Below, piece by piece: positions 1 through 7,614 of a stretch of 64,000 nt of DNA (within the stretch, counting starts at the first letter, position 1; each line of letters begins with the position of its first letter). A model generated the notes under the pieces. That model did no database searches and had not been told where the DNA came from. It was given only the letters and a program-made list of their open reading frames with translations. The stretch comes from Halomonas llamarensis (GTDB taxonomy: Bacteria > Pseudomonadota > Gammaproteobacteria > Pseudomonadales > Halomonadaceae), in contig NZ_JAMJPJ010000013.1 of assembly GCF_023555005.1 (NCBI RefSeq), forward strand, positions 1 through 64,000. The letters are read 5' to 3'. The translations under genes were made by a program, and so were the position numbers.

Positions 1-118
1 CATGGCTTGGAGGGTAGAATCTGTCATGGCGTATCCATTTGTGTTGGTTGAAATCTTGGTCGTGATCAATCAACAGGATACGCCACCCTTCCTTCTGTCC
101 TCCATACACAACATCCGA
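1..118 (-). other. Open reading frame running off the left window edge, possibly the frameshifted rest of the adjacent replication gene
   Basis: After a TAG near 119, this minus-strand frame stays open for 39 codons to the window edge, in a different frame from the 152-residue gene that ends at 70. It encodes a Trp/His/Asp-rich stretch (GGQKEGWRILLIDHDQDF and onward). It could be the real C-terminal part of the 152-residue protein after a frameshift, or the start of a separate gene (GTG at 109 or TTG further on). Another possible start, ATG at 27 in a third frame, is too close to the edge to judge. Confidence 0.25.
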
Positions 119-528
119 CTATATCTCGTCATAGGTGAAGGGATAACATGATCGATCAAGCCGCCGATTATCGGAAAATCGAACTGTGGTGTTTCAATGG
201 TTACAGTTGCTGCTCGCAGCTCTGCCAACAGCTTCTCAAGATGGGAGGCACTATACCGGCTATCTGACAAGGTTTTCCGTACTTTGGCAGGGTCTACCAA
301 AAGCTCTACACCACCATCAGACACATCGCGGCGGCGTTCGGCACAGTGCAAAATCGCCTCAACAACATCTGCGTGCCGCTGGCCAAGCCTTCCCTTAATA
401 CGACAGCGGCCAAAGGATGTTTCCATCCAGTTGGCCTCCATCAGGCTTGGCCGCTGACTGGCCTGGTAAAGCATCACTCTTGCCTGTGCACTGGTACTAG
501 TTGGAGTAACCTTGTTACCAGTTGTCAT
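70..528 (-). CDS. Putative plasmid-type replication protein, possibly truncated
   Basis: The predicted protein has 152 residues. Its central part (about 30-115: an ETSFGRCRIKGRLGQRHADV segment, then a helix-rich ELLVDPAKVRKTL segment) looks like the winged-helix DNA-binding part of plasmid or integrative-element replication proteins. That is an impression from family resemblance. The start overlaps the end of the RepA helicase gene by 14 bp, so the two are translationally linked and probably act together in replicating the excised element. The last 20 residues are Arg/Cys-rich and unlike the rest, and another frame is open just downstream, so a frameshift or decay is possible. It does not resemble RSF1010 RepC as I remember that protein. 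Confidence 0.5.
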   Translation of the reverse strand: MTTGNKVTPTSTSAQARVMLYQASQRPSLMEANWMETSFGRCRIKGRLGQRHADVVEAILHCAERRRDVSDGGVELLVDPAKVRKTLSDSRYSASHLEKLLAELRAATVTIETPQFDFPIIGGLIDHVIPSPMTRYSRMLCMEDRRKGGVSC

Positions 529-1378
529 CAGCGCCTTCCATAACAGCTTTAGATTTCTTGAACGGTAATACTCCTTTGGCCCTACGCTGCCTCTCCAGCA
601 CGGCAGGTTTCAGTACACCGCCTTCGTGACGCCTGAACCAACGCTCTGCGAAAGGAGAGCCATAATTCGCCTTGCTCACGCCATAGCGGACGAAGTACCC
701 ACGCTGACTATCATCAACACCCCATTCCTCAGCCTCGGTTTGCGTCATGCCAGACAGGTACGATTGCCAGCGAATGTTATCGACCAGAACAGACGACCCA
801 CGGCTGGCCTGTTGCTGGTCACCAGCACCAATCATGGCGGCGCTCTTACTGGCATGGTGCAAAAATACGATAGAGCACCCCGTATCGGCGGCAATGGCCT
901 CCATACGTCCGATCACTTGCGCCATTGGGCCGCTGGCGTTTTCATCTTCAATATGGAAACGGCGTAAGGTGTCCAGGATCATCAGGCGACGGCCTTCAGC
1001 CGCTCGCTTAAGGCCATCGAACCAGTCAAGACACATGATGTTGGGGCACCTTCCTATCAGCGGCTCAATCAGCAAGCCTTCAGCAACGGCTTGCCGCTGC
1101 TCGGCAGTGAGATGTGCCCCAAGCGCATGTAATCGGTGATGGATAGCAGCAGGAGGATCTTCTGCGGGAAGATAGATAACTGGCCCAACAGTAAATTCTC
1201 CGACTTCCAGCAAGTCCGGGCCTCCAGCGATCTGCGTGGCAATCTGTAAGGCCAGCATGGATTTTCCGGCACCACCTGGTGAAACCAAGGCCCCCACCGT
1301 ACCGGCAACCATGTTAGGTAAAACATAATCAAGAGGCAGCGGCGTTTCCGAAAAGGCCGCCATAAGATCAAGGGCCAT
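515..1378 (-). CDS. repA: RSF1010/IncQ-type replicative DNA helicase RepA (AAA/RecA-fold ATPase)
   Basis: This 287-residue protein closely matches my recollection of the hexameric 5'-3' helicase RepA of plasmid RSF1010 over nearly its whole length. The matching stretches include the N-terminal LPLDYVLPNMVAGTVGALVS, the Walker A SPGGAGKSM (about 33-41), the Walker B-like RRLMILDTLRRF, and the DTGCSIVFLHHASK and QQQASRGSSVLVDNIRWQS blocks. In RSF1010 it unwinds the origin together with RepC and the primase RepB. Here it sits 4 bp behind an alpA-type gene and overlaps a possible initiator gene, so it probably gives the integrated element a replicative stage after excision. No RepB primase is visible in the window. 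The C-terminal 20 residues are more divergent. Confidence 0.85.
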   Translation of the reverse strand: MALDLMAAFSETPLPLDYVLPNMVAGTVGALVSPGGAGKSMLALQIATQIAGGPDLLEVGEFTVGPVIYLPAEDPPAAIHHRLHALGAHLTAEQRQAVAEGLLIEPLIGRCPNIMCLDWFDGLKRAAEGRRLMILDTLRRFHIEDENASGPMAQVIGRMEAIAADTGCSIVFLHHASKSAAMIGAGDQQQASRGSSVLVDNIRWQSYLSGMTQTEAEEWGVDDSQRGYFVRYGVSKANYGSPFAERWFRRHEGGVLKPAVLERQRRAKGVLPFKKSKAVMEGADDNW

Positions 1379-1382
1379 ACTG

Positions 1383-1613
1383 TTAGGCCTCTATGGTGTT
1401 GCCAGGTCGAGCAGCCTGGATTCCAGACGCTTTACGCGTCTCTATCCATTCTTCGACTTCCGATAAATCCCAAGCAACATTTCTGCTTGTAAGCGCTATG
1501 CGCTTCGGAAACTCCCCACGCTGTTCCAAGTTATAAATTGTGCGCGTTGAAAGTGGAATCATCTCCAGGAGCTGTTTCCTGTTGATGAGAACTTTATTTG
1601 CCATTATTTGCAT
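1383..1613 (-). CDS. AlpA-family transcriptional regulator / excisionase-like protein
   Basis: A small protein of 76 residues with a MerR/AlpA-type winged helix (LINRKQLLEMIPLSTRTIYN, then a wing and WDLSEVEEWIETRK). This family activates or assists excision of P4-like and other integrative elements and regulates their replication genes. An ATG at 1658 in the same frame would add 15 residues, but the ATG at 1613 has a GGAGG about 7 nt upstream and is preferred. It lies directly upstream of repA in what looks like one operon and is divergent from the Zn-finger/HTH gene, with only about 90 bp between the starts for both promoters. Confidence 0.8.
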   Translation of the reverse strand: MQIMANKVLINRKQLLEMIPLSTRTIYNLEQRGEFPKRIALTSRNVAWDLSEVEEWIETRKASGIQAARPGNTIEA

Positions 1614-1699
1614 GCTTGAACCTCCACTTACCTGTTGAGGCTTCATCGTGCCAAGCAATGCAACTTGATTAAGCTTTATTTTTGGACTATAAAGTTGTT

Positions 1700-2734
1700 A
1701 TGAATATCGAACATCAAGCTAGACTAGACCTAGGGCAAGACTATATAGCCATCCTTCCAGGCTGCGCCCAGCCTGTTTCTCTTGCTATCGCCAAATTCAG
1801 AACGTGTTGGGGACCTTACTCTGCCTTCTCTCGGCGCTACCCCATTCTTCGCCTGATACAAGAACTGATCGATCCTGCCGTAGCTGAATACATGGATTCC
1901 CTCCCAAACAGTTATAAAAACTATGTTGCGGGCAGTGGTTCAGGGGTTGGATTTAGCGAAATCATCCGGCTGATAGGGCTGGAAGCAATGGTGCGCATGC
2001 AGCACCAACTGCTACGCCAGTTCATAAAGACAAGTGATGAACAAACCCAAAGAGATCAGTGCTTCGTCGCAACCATTGAATCGTTAATCGAATTAATCTG
2101 GGATTGCGCCTGTAAGCGTCCGAAGAAATCAACAGGTACCAAAGGCGTCAACCTAAACGTACAACGAAAACATAATTTCTGCGAATTCTGTGGGAACCTT
2201 ACGGAGTACTCAAAATTCATGCTCACAGTAGAGCAGAGATTAACAAATGAGGTTGAACTTATAGACCACAAGAAACTAGAACTTAGCCACAATTACTGCA
2301 AAGAGCATCGCCCCAAACTTGCCAATGACGAGTGGAATCCAAGTTACAAACAAGCAAAGCGCTCCCTCGCACAATTCAATATCGAACTTTCCAGGTTAAC
2401 TCATCAATCTGCACATCGCTCTAAGCCTCATGCTATGTCAGGAGACAAATTGATCGATGACTATTTCTTCCTATTTATGTTGAATTTAACATTACAGCCA
2501 GCAGACGTAGCGGAGCTTCGCAATCTGGCTCGAAAGATGGTCGACTCTAAGCTCTCAGACAATAAGAAGAAAATGCTGGTACTTCAGCATTATGGCTACA
2601 CTCAATATCAAATTGGCAAAAAGCTACTAAGCAGGAAACAACAACCAATGACACCTCAAGCAGTATCCAAAGCATTAGCAGCCGTTCGCAAAGATTTTTT
2701 GCTTCCTGCTAACAGGCCGGAAAAATCCCAATAG
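1700..2734 (+). CDS. Unknown element-encoded protein with a CxxC...CxxxH zinc-finger-like motif and C-terminal helix-turn-helix
   Basis: I do not recognise a named family for this 344-residue protein. Two Cys/His pairs (CEFC near residue 161; CKEH about 40 residues later) could bind zinc. The C-terminal 70 residues (LVLQHYGYTQYQIGKKLL, then PMTPQAVSKALAAVRKDF) look like a helix-turn-helix of the sigma-like or recombinase type. A TTG at 1682 would add six residues; neither start has a clear Shine-Dalgarno. It is divergent from alpA on the guaA element and AT-richer than the chromosome, so a regulator of the element's replication and excision genes is a reasonable guess. The gene product is otherwise hypothetical. 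Confidence 0.6.
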   Translation: MNIEHQARLDLGQDYIAILPGCAQPVSLAIAKFRTCWGPYSAFSRRYPILRLIQELIDPAVAEYMDSLPNSYKNYVAGSGSGVGFSEIIRLIGLEAMVRMQHQLLRQFIKTSDEQTQRDQCFVATIESLIELIWDCACKRPKKSTGTKGVNLNVQRKHNFCEFCGNLTEYSKFMLTVEQRLTNEVELIDHKKLELSHNYCKEHRPKLANDEWNPSYKQAKRSLAQFNIELSRLTHQSAHRSKPHAMSGDKLIDDYFFLFMLNLTLQPADVAELRNLARKMVDSKLSDNKKKMLVLQHYGYTQYQIGKKLLSRKQQPMTPQAVSKALAAVRKDFLLPANRPEKSQ

Positions 2735-2735
2735 A

Positions 2736-2774
2736 AATTTTAGCCGCTAAAATTCACTGACTAGAATTTTAGCC
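2736..2774. repeat. AT-rich hairpin and direct repeat between convergent genes
   Basis: AATTTTAG / CTAAAATT form a short hairpin (2736-2754), and the 10-mer AATTTTAGCC recurs at 2765-2774. It lies between the convergent Zn-finger/HTH gene and nucleotidyltransferase gene and could act as a weak bidirectional terminator, but there is no T-tract. Confidence 0.3.
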
Positions 2775-2805
2775 AACTTGATCTGCGCGAGAAGGGAGGC
2801 AGTAA

Positions 2806-3135
2806 TCAGTGCATTTCAGAGTCCGCCAATTTTGCGAGAGTTATGCACCCTTGACTTGTAACGAACCCTGTTTCCTCCGCCTCCGCAGGCAACATATATA
2901 GAACGTCGAGCGGTAGCTCTTTCCCCGCAATTCTCAATTCCGCCTTAAGTCTTAACAAAGCCTCACCAGGCGGACCAACAATCAAAATATCGAAATCGCT
3001 GCCTGCACCGAGCAATGAAGAGCCGAACATGTAGGATTCGAACTCACGCAGGGACTCACAAGATTTTAGTAAGTGTCTTGCCACCCCACATGCCTTCATC
3101 AACGGTTCCGTAAAAGTTTCTTTAACTCTTCCCAT
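2806..3135 (-). CDS. Minimal nucleotidyltransferase (pol beta superfamily)
   Basis: A 109-residue protein with the nucleotidyltransferase signature GSSLLGAGSDFDILIVG. G38-S39 precede the metal-binding D47 and D49, and a third carboxylate, D77 (PLDVLYM), sits on the next strand. The catalytic set looks complete but no second domain is present, as in MNT-type minimal enzymes that modify a partner protein or RNA. No HEPN partner is seen. Its start lies 37 bp inside the 3' end of the preceding gene, with a GAGG upstream of ATG, so it is the third gene of a tight operon with an HNH nuclease and an unknown protein. The substrate cannot be read from sequence. Confidence 0.75.
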   Translation of the reverse strand: MGRVKETFTEPLMKACGVARHLLKSCESLREFESYMFGSSLLGAGSDFDILIVGPPGEALLRLKAELRIAGKELPLDVLYMLPAEAEETGFVTSQGCITLAKLADSEMH

Positions 3136-3740
3136 TTCATCACCTCACAGCCAAGATCCTTTCCTGCTTCAATGGCATTCTGAGTGGGATTCCCGTTCGG
3201 ATTGATATTCCAAGCAATATCGATGGGGCCGAACCGATCCCAGAAGGTACGAATAGCGTCAGCTGTCGGCTCATACTCCATGATCATGCCCACTCGAAGT
3301 GTACGCCCGTTGGCAAGCGTCATCGTGAAAACTCGGTCAAACTCTCTATCAAGATTTGTAAAAGATCTCATTTGACTAATGAGCCGGTAGGAGAAGAAGA
3401 AATCCTTATGGGAAGCACTCCTTACATTGCCGCTGGAAAGGGCGGAACCGAGTGTACCGGCACTTCCCCAGCCTATTGCGTTTCTTTCTAAATATTCGAT
3501 CGCTCCACCTTCCCAAACGCATTCCTTTCGATATCCGCAAAGGAATTCCATATCGGGGAAATCCTCATGGTATTGTTCCGCTAAGTCAGCGTTGATCGTG
3601 TAATCAGCCGAGATAACCGCCACAATGTCGGGCTGATGAGATAGCGTAATTTTGATAGCATCACCGTGAATATGCTGTGCTGACGCACTCTTATGAGCTT
3701 CCAATATATATTGAAGCGCATAGCTCACCTGCCAGTTCAT
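3099..3740 (-). CDS. Unknown protein, middle gene of the HNH / nucleotidyltransferase operon
   Basis: A 213-residue protein I do not recognise. The N-terminal half has a predicted beta-strand run (IVAVISADYTI) and a conserved-looking GYRKECVWEGGAIEYLE plus IGWGSAGTLGSAL. The C-terminal half ends in an alpha/beta segment (GPIDIAWNINPNGNPT, then AIEAGKDLGCEVMKWEEL). A nuclease-like or effector domain is possible but not demonstrated. The start ATG at 3740 overlaps the stop of the HNH gene (ATGA), and the 3' end overlaps the nucleotidyltransferase gene, so the three proteins are probably made in fixed ratio. The frame extends upstream to 3797, but that would overlap the HNH gene by 60 bp. Confidence 0.65.
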   Translation of the reverse strand: MNWQVSYALQYILEAHKSASAQHIHGDAIKITLSHQPDIVAVISADYTINADLAEQYHEDFPDMEFLCGYRKECVWEGGAIEYLERNAIGWGSAGTLGSALSSGNVRSASHKDFFFSYRLISQMRSFTNLDREFDRVFTMTLANGRTLRVGMIMEYEPTADAIRTFWDRFGPIDIAWNINPNGNPTQNAIEAGKDLGCEVMKWEELKKLLRNR

Positions 3741-4429
3741 GAGAAGATTCCATCCATTTCTTCTGGGTAGCGGATAGCACTGCCTGCTACACCACAAACA
3801 TGTCGCTCTGAGAGACCTCGAACATGCTCTTGGTATTGTGCGAATGTCTGTAGCTCAGCTTCCGTCATGTGCTGTTGGTTTGCCATGATAATGGCCTGGA
3901 TACGGAAATGGTTAGGCAGAATGACACCTCGCATCCTCTGCATCCACGTTTTAGCTGCTTCAGATTCTGGATTATACTCAAAGCCTGATCCATCGGAGGG
4001 CGCAAACTCCCTCCATACAGCTTTGTTTTCTGCCATGGCGGCGACCACGGCACATCTAACTTGGCCACGCTCATCGTATGTATGAATTCCTTGCCTGTGT
4101 GCCAAAGCAGCAAGATGATTATTTTTCCAATCTAGCAACGTACCTCGGCTATATCCGCCGGGATCTTTGTCGACTATCGTATGGCATGTGGGACACAACA
4201 GAATAAGATTTTCAAAAGAGTCGACCTCAAGCCCTCCAGTGGGCCTTTCTTCATGGCGCGGCCCCGTTTCTCCATGTGGAATCACATGAGCCATTTCAGC
4301 TATATGCTTGTCCCCACCCATTTCAGCGGGAAAAAGAGGCTGAAGGCAGTCGGGGCGTTGACAGTGACCTGCTGCCTCCGAAAACAGCCGAAGTTTCGTT
4401 TTTGTAGGTATTTGTTTACGCTCTGCCAT
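3737..4429 (-). CDS. HNH endonuclease with unknown C-terminal domain
   Basis: A 230-residue protein with a zinc-supported HNH (beta-beta-alpha metal) nuclease domain in the N-terminal half: C23/C28, then AHVIPH (H48), N75 in NLILL, and CPTCH (C79, C82, H83). Residues from about 110 onward form a separate, unrecognised domain. ATG 4429 starts just before KQIPTKTKLRL, where such nucleases usually begin; an in-frame ATG at 4483 would add 18 hydrophobic residues and abut the integrase stop. It is the first gene of a three-gene overlapping operon on the guaA-linked element, a position where defence or conflict genes are common. It may be a phage-defence nuclease, but that is inference. Confidence 0.75.
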   Translation of the reverse strand: MAERKQIPTKTKLRLFSEAAGHCQRPDCLQPLFPAEMGGDKHIAEMAHVIPHGETGPRHEERPTGGLEVDSFENLILLCPTCHTIVDKDPGGYSRGTLLDWKNNHLAALAHRQGIHTYDERGQVRCAVVAAMAENKAVWREFAPSDGSGFEYNPESEAAKTWMQRMRGVILPNHFRIQAIIMANQQHMTEAELQTFAQYQEHVRGLSERHVCGVAGSAIRYPEEMDGIFS

Positions 4430-4489
4430 TGTTGCAAGCCTATAATCTGATGCGGATACAATTAATCCATAGATAAAATACAAGAAAAG

Positions 4490-5689
4490 TTATCGGGTCT
4501 TTCCAGCAGTCCATTCATCAATCATATCAGCCCAGTCCTGCAACATAGCTGTACGCTGATCACGATACTCGGCTTTGTTATATATCGCCCTTACACCTTT
4601 TTGCTCATGTGCCAAGCATTTCTCTATCCAGTCGGTGTTGTAACCGGCTTCATGAAGCAAGGTACTGGCTGTCCGCCTCAGATCGTGGGGTCCAAACTTG
4701 GCAAGAGGCTGTCCTTCTTTTTGAGCTAGCTTGTAAGTCATGGTCATGACACGATTGAGCGTGGCACTGCTCATGGGCACGTCAGAATCGTAACGCGACG
4801 GCAGAACATAATCCGATCCGCCGGAGAACGTCTTCAAAGCGATGAGGATGTCCATGGCCTGCCTGGATAGAAACACCAGGTGAGGGTTTCGACGCTTCAT
4901 CCGTTCTTTAGGGATCGTCCAGAGCGCTTCGCTGAAGTTGATCTCACTCCAAGTGGCATTCGTCAGCTCGCTTTTACGCACCATCGTCAACAACAGTAGC
5001 TTTACCGCTGCCCGGATCGATGGTGATGTACCAATACGCCCCATGTACTGGTACATGATCCTGATTTCTTCGGGCGTCAAGGTTCGATCTCTCGGCTCAA
5101 ACCTGGCAATGCTTGCGGGCCTCACCAGGTCTGCCGGGTTCTCAACCTTCTGGCCTCGCTCAGTCGCCCAGCGGTATACCTGGAGTACAATCTCACGCGC
5201 ATGAACCGCCGTAGCAGGTGCACCGCGCTCTACGATGGCGTCAGTTAGTGCTCGTAAGTCCTCGTGGGTGATTTCGGTCAGCTTCTGATTGCCGAATTTC
5301 GTTTCCAGCTCTCTCGTATAAACCGAGCGGCGCATATCACGGGTAGAATCGGCCATCTGATAGCCACGTAGCCACTTTTCCGCCCAGGCACCAAAGGTTT
5401 CAGCCCCTTTAACACGCGCCTTGTCTCGGGCCTTCTCCTTCGCTGGAGACTTTCCATCAGCGACCATCCGCTTGGCTTCACCAAGTCGCTCACGGGCTTC
5501 TGCCAGAGTGATTCCCCCAACGCCATAGCGGCCAAAGGTAATTGTCTCTTGCCTGCCATTGATCGAGTAGTTGTAACGGAATGAGATAGAACCGGCAGGA
5601 GTGACGGCCACATAGAGGCCATCCCGGTCATTCACCTTGTAGAGTTTATCCCTCGGCTTGAGGTTGCGCAGCTTGGTATCGGTCAGCAA
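4490..5689 (-). CDS. int: Tyrosine-type site-specific integrase (P4/CP4-57-like)
   Basis: A full-length (399-residue) integrase with the N-terminal arm-binding DUF4102 domain (LTDTKLRNLKPRDKLYKVNDRDGLYV), a SAM-like core-binding domain (about 95-185) and a catalytic domain. The active residues are visible: R238 (MVRKSEL), H335 and R338 (PHDLRR), H361 (LAHEQ) and the nucleophile Y370 (AIYNKAEY). It reads away from guaA and begins about 300 bp from the guaA stop. Integrases of this type insert elements at the 3' end of guaA, a known hotspot, so it most likely catalysed integration of the 1-5990 region. Confidence 0.95.
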   Translation of the reverse strand: MLTDTKLRNLKPRDKLYKVNDRDGLYVAVTPAGSISFRYNYSINGRQETITFGRYGVGGITLAEARERLGEAKRMVADGKSPAKEKARDKARVKGAETFGAWAEKWLRGYQMADSTRDMRRSVYTRELETKFGNQKLTEITHEDLRALTDAIVERGAPATAVHAREIVLQVYRWATERGQKVENPADLVRPASIARFEPRDRTLTPEEIRIMYQYMGRIGTSPSIRAAVKLLLLTMVRKSELTNATWSEINFSEALWTIPKERMKRRNPHLVFLSRQAMDILIALKTFSGGSDYVLPSRYDSDVPMSSATLNRVMTMTYKLAQKEGQPLAKFGPHDLRRTASTLLHEAGYNTDWIEKCLAHEQKGVRAIYNKAEYRDQRTAMLQDWADMIDEWTAGKTR

Positions 5690-5710
5690 GAGTCTTATCC
5701 TTCTTCGATT

Positions 5711-5990
5711 CCGATACCATGCTGAAAGACCACCTAAAAATTAGGCATTAATGTTAATAAAAACAGCCAGTTAAATAATTTTGATACCATGAACACACAG
5801 GATCAAGCAGCATGGTATCGGCTATCACTCATGGCATCATGTCTCGATAATACCACCTTAGGTACCACGCTCAAGCGGTGCTTCCCGCTGCCATCAGTTG
5901 CCAAACATTGCCAGACACAAAAACAAAAAAGCCCATGAAAACATGGGCTTAATTGTCATTTAATGCCAGTTAGTACCAACTAATGCCTAA
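5711..5990. repeat. Inverted repeats between integrase and guaA (candidate integrase/excisionase arm sites)
   Basis: CCGATACCATGCTG at 5711-5724 is repeated perfectly inverted at 5808-5821, and a partial direct copy (TGATACCATG) lies at 5782-5791. A second inverted pair, TTAGGCATTA at 5741-5750 and TAATGCCTAA at 5981-5990, reaches to within 8 bp of the guaA stop. The gap has no gene. Such sites beside an integrase start are expected for arm-type binding and for autoregulation of int. Confidence 0.55.
5921..5950 (-). terminator. Rho-independent terminator behind guaA
   Basis: AAGCCCATG / CATGGGCTT pair around a 4-nt loop (5929-5950), followed on the minus strand by a T-rich tract (5930-5921). 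It lies about 50 nt beyond the guaA stop and on the element side of the presumed attachment site, so guaA may use an element-borne terminator. Confidence 0.8.
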
Positions 5991-6015
5991 CGTGTGATCA
6001 TTCCCACTCAATAGT
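5991..6015. other. Putative attachment site at the guaA 3' end
   Basis: The last codons of guaA (minus-strand TGAGTGGGAATGA) are the known integration target of guaA-associated islands. An integrase starting about 300 bp away and repeats flanking this point support it. No second copy of the core was found between 1 and 5980, so the partner site must be left of the window. The exact crossover cannot be placed. Confidence 0.45.
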
Positions 6016-7575
6016 AGCAGGCGGCTTACTACTCACATCGTAGGTTACCCGCGACACCCCTTCCAACTCATTGATAATCCGGTTGGAAACCTTCTCCAGC
6101 AGCTCATAGGGCAGGTGCGCCCAGCGGGCGGTCATGAAGTCGATGGTTTCTACTGCGCGTAGCGCGATGACCCATTCGTAACGGCGGCCGTCGCCGACGA
6201 CGCCGACTGACCTCACCGGCAGGAATACGGCGAACGCCTGGCTGGTTTTCTCGTACCAGCCGGAGTTGCGCAGCTCTTCGATGAAGATGGCGTCGGCATC
6301 GCGGAGGATGTCGGCGTATTCTTTTTTGACTTCGCCCAGAATACGCACGCCCAGCCCCGGCCCCGGGAAGGGGTGGCGGTAGACCATGTCGTAGGGCAGG
6401 CCGAGTTCCAGGCCGAGTTTGCGCACTTCGTCCTTGAACAGTTCGCGCAGCGGTTCGACCAGCTTGAGCTTCATGGTTTCTGGCAGGCCGCCCACGTTGT
6501 GGTGGGATTTGATCACGTGCGCCTTGCCGGTTTTGGAGGCGGCGGATTCGATCACGTCCGGGTAGATGGTGCCCTGGGCGAGGAAATCCACATCCTCGAT
6601 TTTGCTGGCTTCATCATCGAACACGTCGATAAAAGTGTTGCCGATGATCTTGCGCTTGAGCTCCGGGTCGCTTTCACCCTTCAGCTTGCCGAGGAACAGG
6701 TCTTCGGCGTCAACGCGGATGACCTTCACGCCCATGTGCTTGGCGAAGGTTTCCATCACCTGGTCGCCTTCCGCCTTGCGCAGCAGGCCATTGTCCACGA
6801 AGACGCAGGTCAGTTGGGTACCAATCGCCTTGTGCAGCAGCGCGGCCACCACGGAGGAATCCACCCCGCCGGAAAGGCCCAGCAGTACATGGCGGTCGCC
6901 GACTTGCTCGCGTACGCGCTGTACCTGGTCTTCGATGATTTGCGCGGGCGTCCACAGCTTTTCGGCCTTACAGATATTCAGCACGAAGTGCTCGAGAATG
7001 CGCTGGCCTTGCAGGGTGTGGGTGACTTCCGGGTGGAACTGTACGCCGTAGAACTGCTTGTCTTCCCAGGCCATGGCGGCAATCGGGCAGCTTGGGGTGG
7101 AGGCAGTCACGGTGAATTCGGCGGGCGCCTGGGCCACCTTGTCGCCGTGGCTCATCCATACGTCCAGCAGCGCTTTGCCGGTGTCGTGGTCCACGTGGTC
7201 TTTGATGTCGTTGAACAGCGCGGTGGTTTCGTCCAGACGAATCTGGGCGTAGCCGAATTCGCGCTTGTTGGAGCCTTCCACCTTACCGCCCAGCTGCTCG
7301 GCCATGGTCTGCATGCCGTAGCAGATGCCAAACACCGGCAGGCCCATCTCGAACACGCACTGCGGCGCGCGCGGGGAATCCAGCTCGGTGACGGATTCCG
7401 GCCCACCGGCCAGGATGATGCCGTTGGGGTTGTACTCGCGAATCTCTTCTTCGGTGATATCGAAGGCGCGAACTTCGGAATACACACCGATTTCGCGAAC
7501 CCGGCGGGCGATCAACTGGGTGTACTGGGAGCCGAAGTCGAGAATCAGGATCTTATGGGCGTGAATGTCACTCAT
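5998..7575 (-). CDS. guaA: GMP synthase (glutamine-hydrolysing)
   Basis: A 525-residue protein, the same length as the E. coli enzyme. It amidates XMP to GMP using glutamine and ATP, the last step of guanine nucleotide synthesis. The class I glutamine amidotransferase domain (1-200) has the nucleophile elbow FGICYGMQ and a C-terminal FHPEVTHT. The synthetase domain has the PP-loop [10 protein letters not shown], and the C-terminal dimerisation domain ends in PPATIEWE. It is co-directional with guaB, 89 bp downstream of it, in the usual guaBA operon. Its 3' end borders the integrated element. Confidence 0.98.
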   Translation of the reverse strand: MSDIHAHKILILDFGSQYTQLIARRVREIGVYSEVRAFDITEEEIREYNPNGIILAGGPESVTELDSPRAPQCVFEMGLPVFGICYGMQTMAEQLGGKVEGSNKREFGYAQIRLDETTALFNDIKDHVDHDTGKALLDVWMSHGDKVAQAPAEFTVTASTPSCPIAAMAWEDKQFYGVQFHPEVTHTLQGQRILEHFVLNICKAEKLWTPAQIIEDQVQRVREQVGDRHVLLGLSGGVDSSVVAALLHKAIGTQLTCVFVDNGLLRKAEGDQVMETFAKHMGVKVIRVDAEDLFLGKLKGESDPELKRKIIGNTFIDVFDDEASKIEDVDFLAQGTIYPDVIESAASKTGKAHVIKSHHNVGGLPETMKLKLVEPLRELFKDEVRKLGLELGLPYDMVYRHPFPGPGLGVRILGEVKKEYADILRDADAIFIEELRNSGWYEKTSQAFAVFLPVRSVGVVGDGRRYEWVIALRAVETIDFMTARWAHLPYELLEKVSNRIINELEGVSRVTYDVSSKPPATIEWE

Positions 7576-7614
7576 GGCGGTATCTCGTTAAGCGGGGCGG
7601 GGCCACGGTAAGGC

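Noticed and set aside
70-528. RSF1010 RepC initiator
   Set aside because: Position behind repA is right, but the sequence does not match RepC as I remember it; only a generic winged-helix replication protein can be claimed.
2806-3135. CBASS-type cyclic oligonucleotide synthase
   Set aside because: At 109 residues the protein has only the minimal nucleotidyltransferase core; CD-NTases are about three times longer with a helical domain, and no matching effector or sensor is encoded.
1-5980. Second attachment copy of the guaA 3' end inside the window
   Set aside because: No match to the GAGTGGGAATGA core was found on either strand in this stretch; the other end must be outside.
6373-7611. 412-codon open frame on the plus strand opposite guaA
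   Set aside because: It is a high-GC antisense shadow of an unmistakable GMP synthase gene; its His/Gly/Val-rich sequence fits no family.
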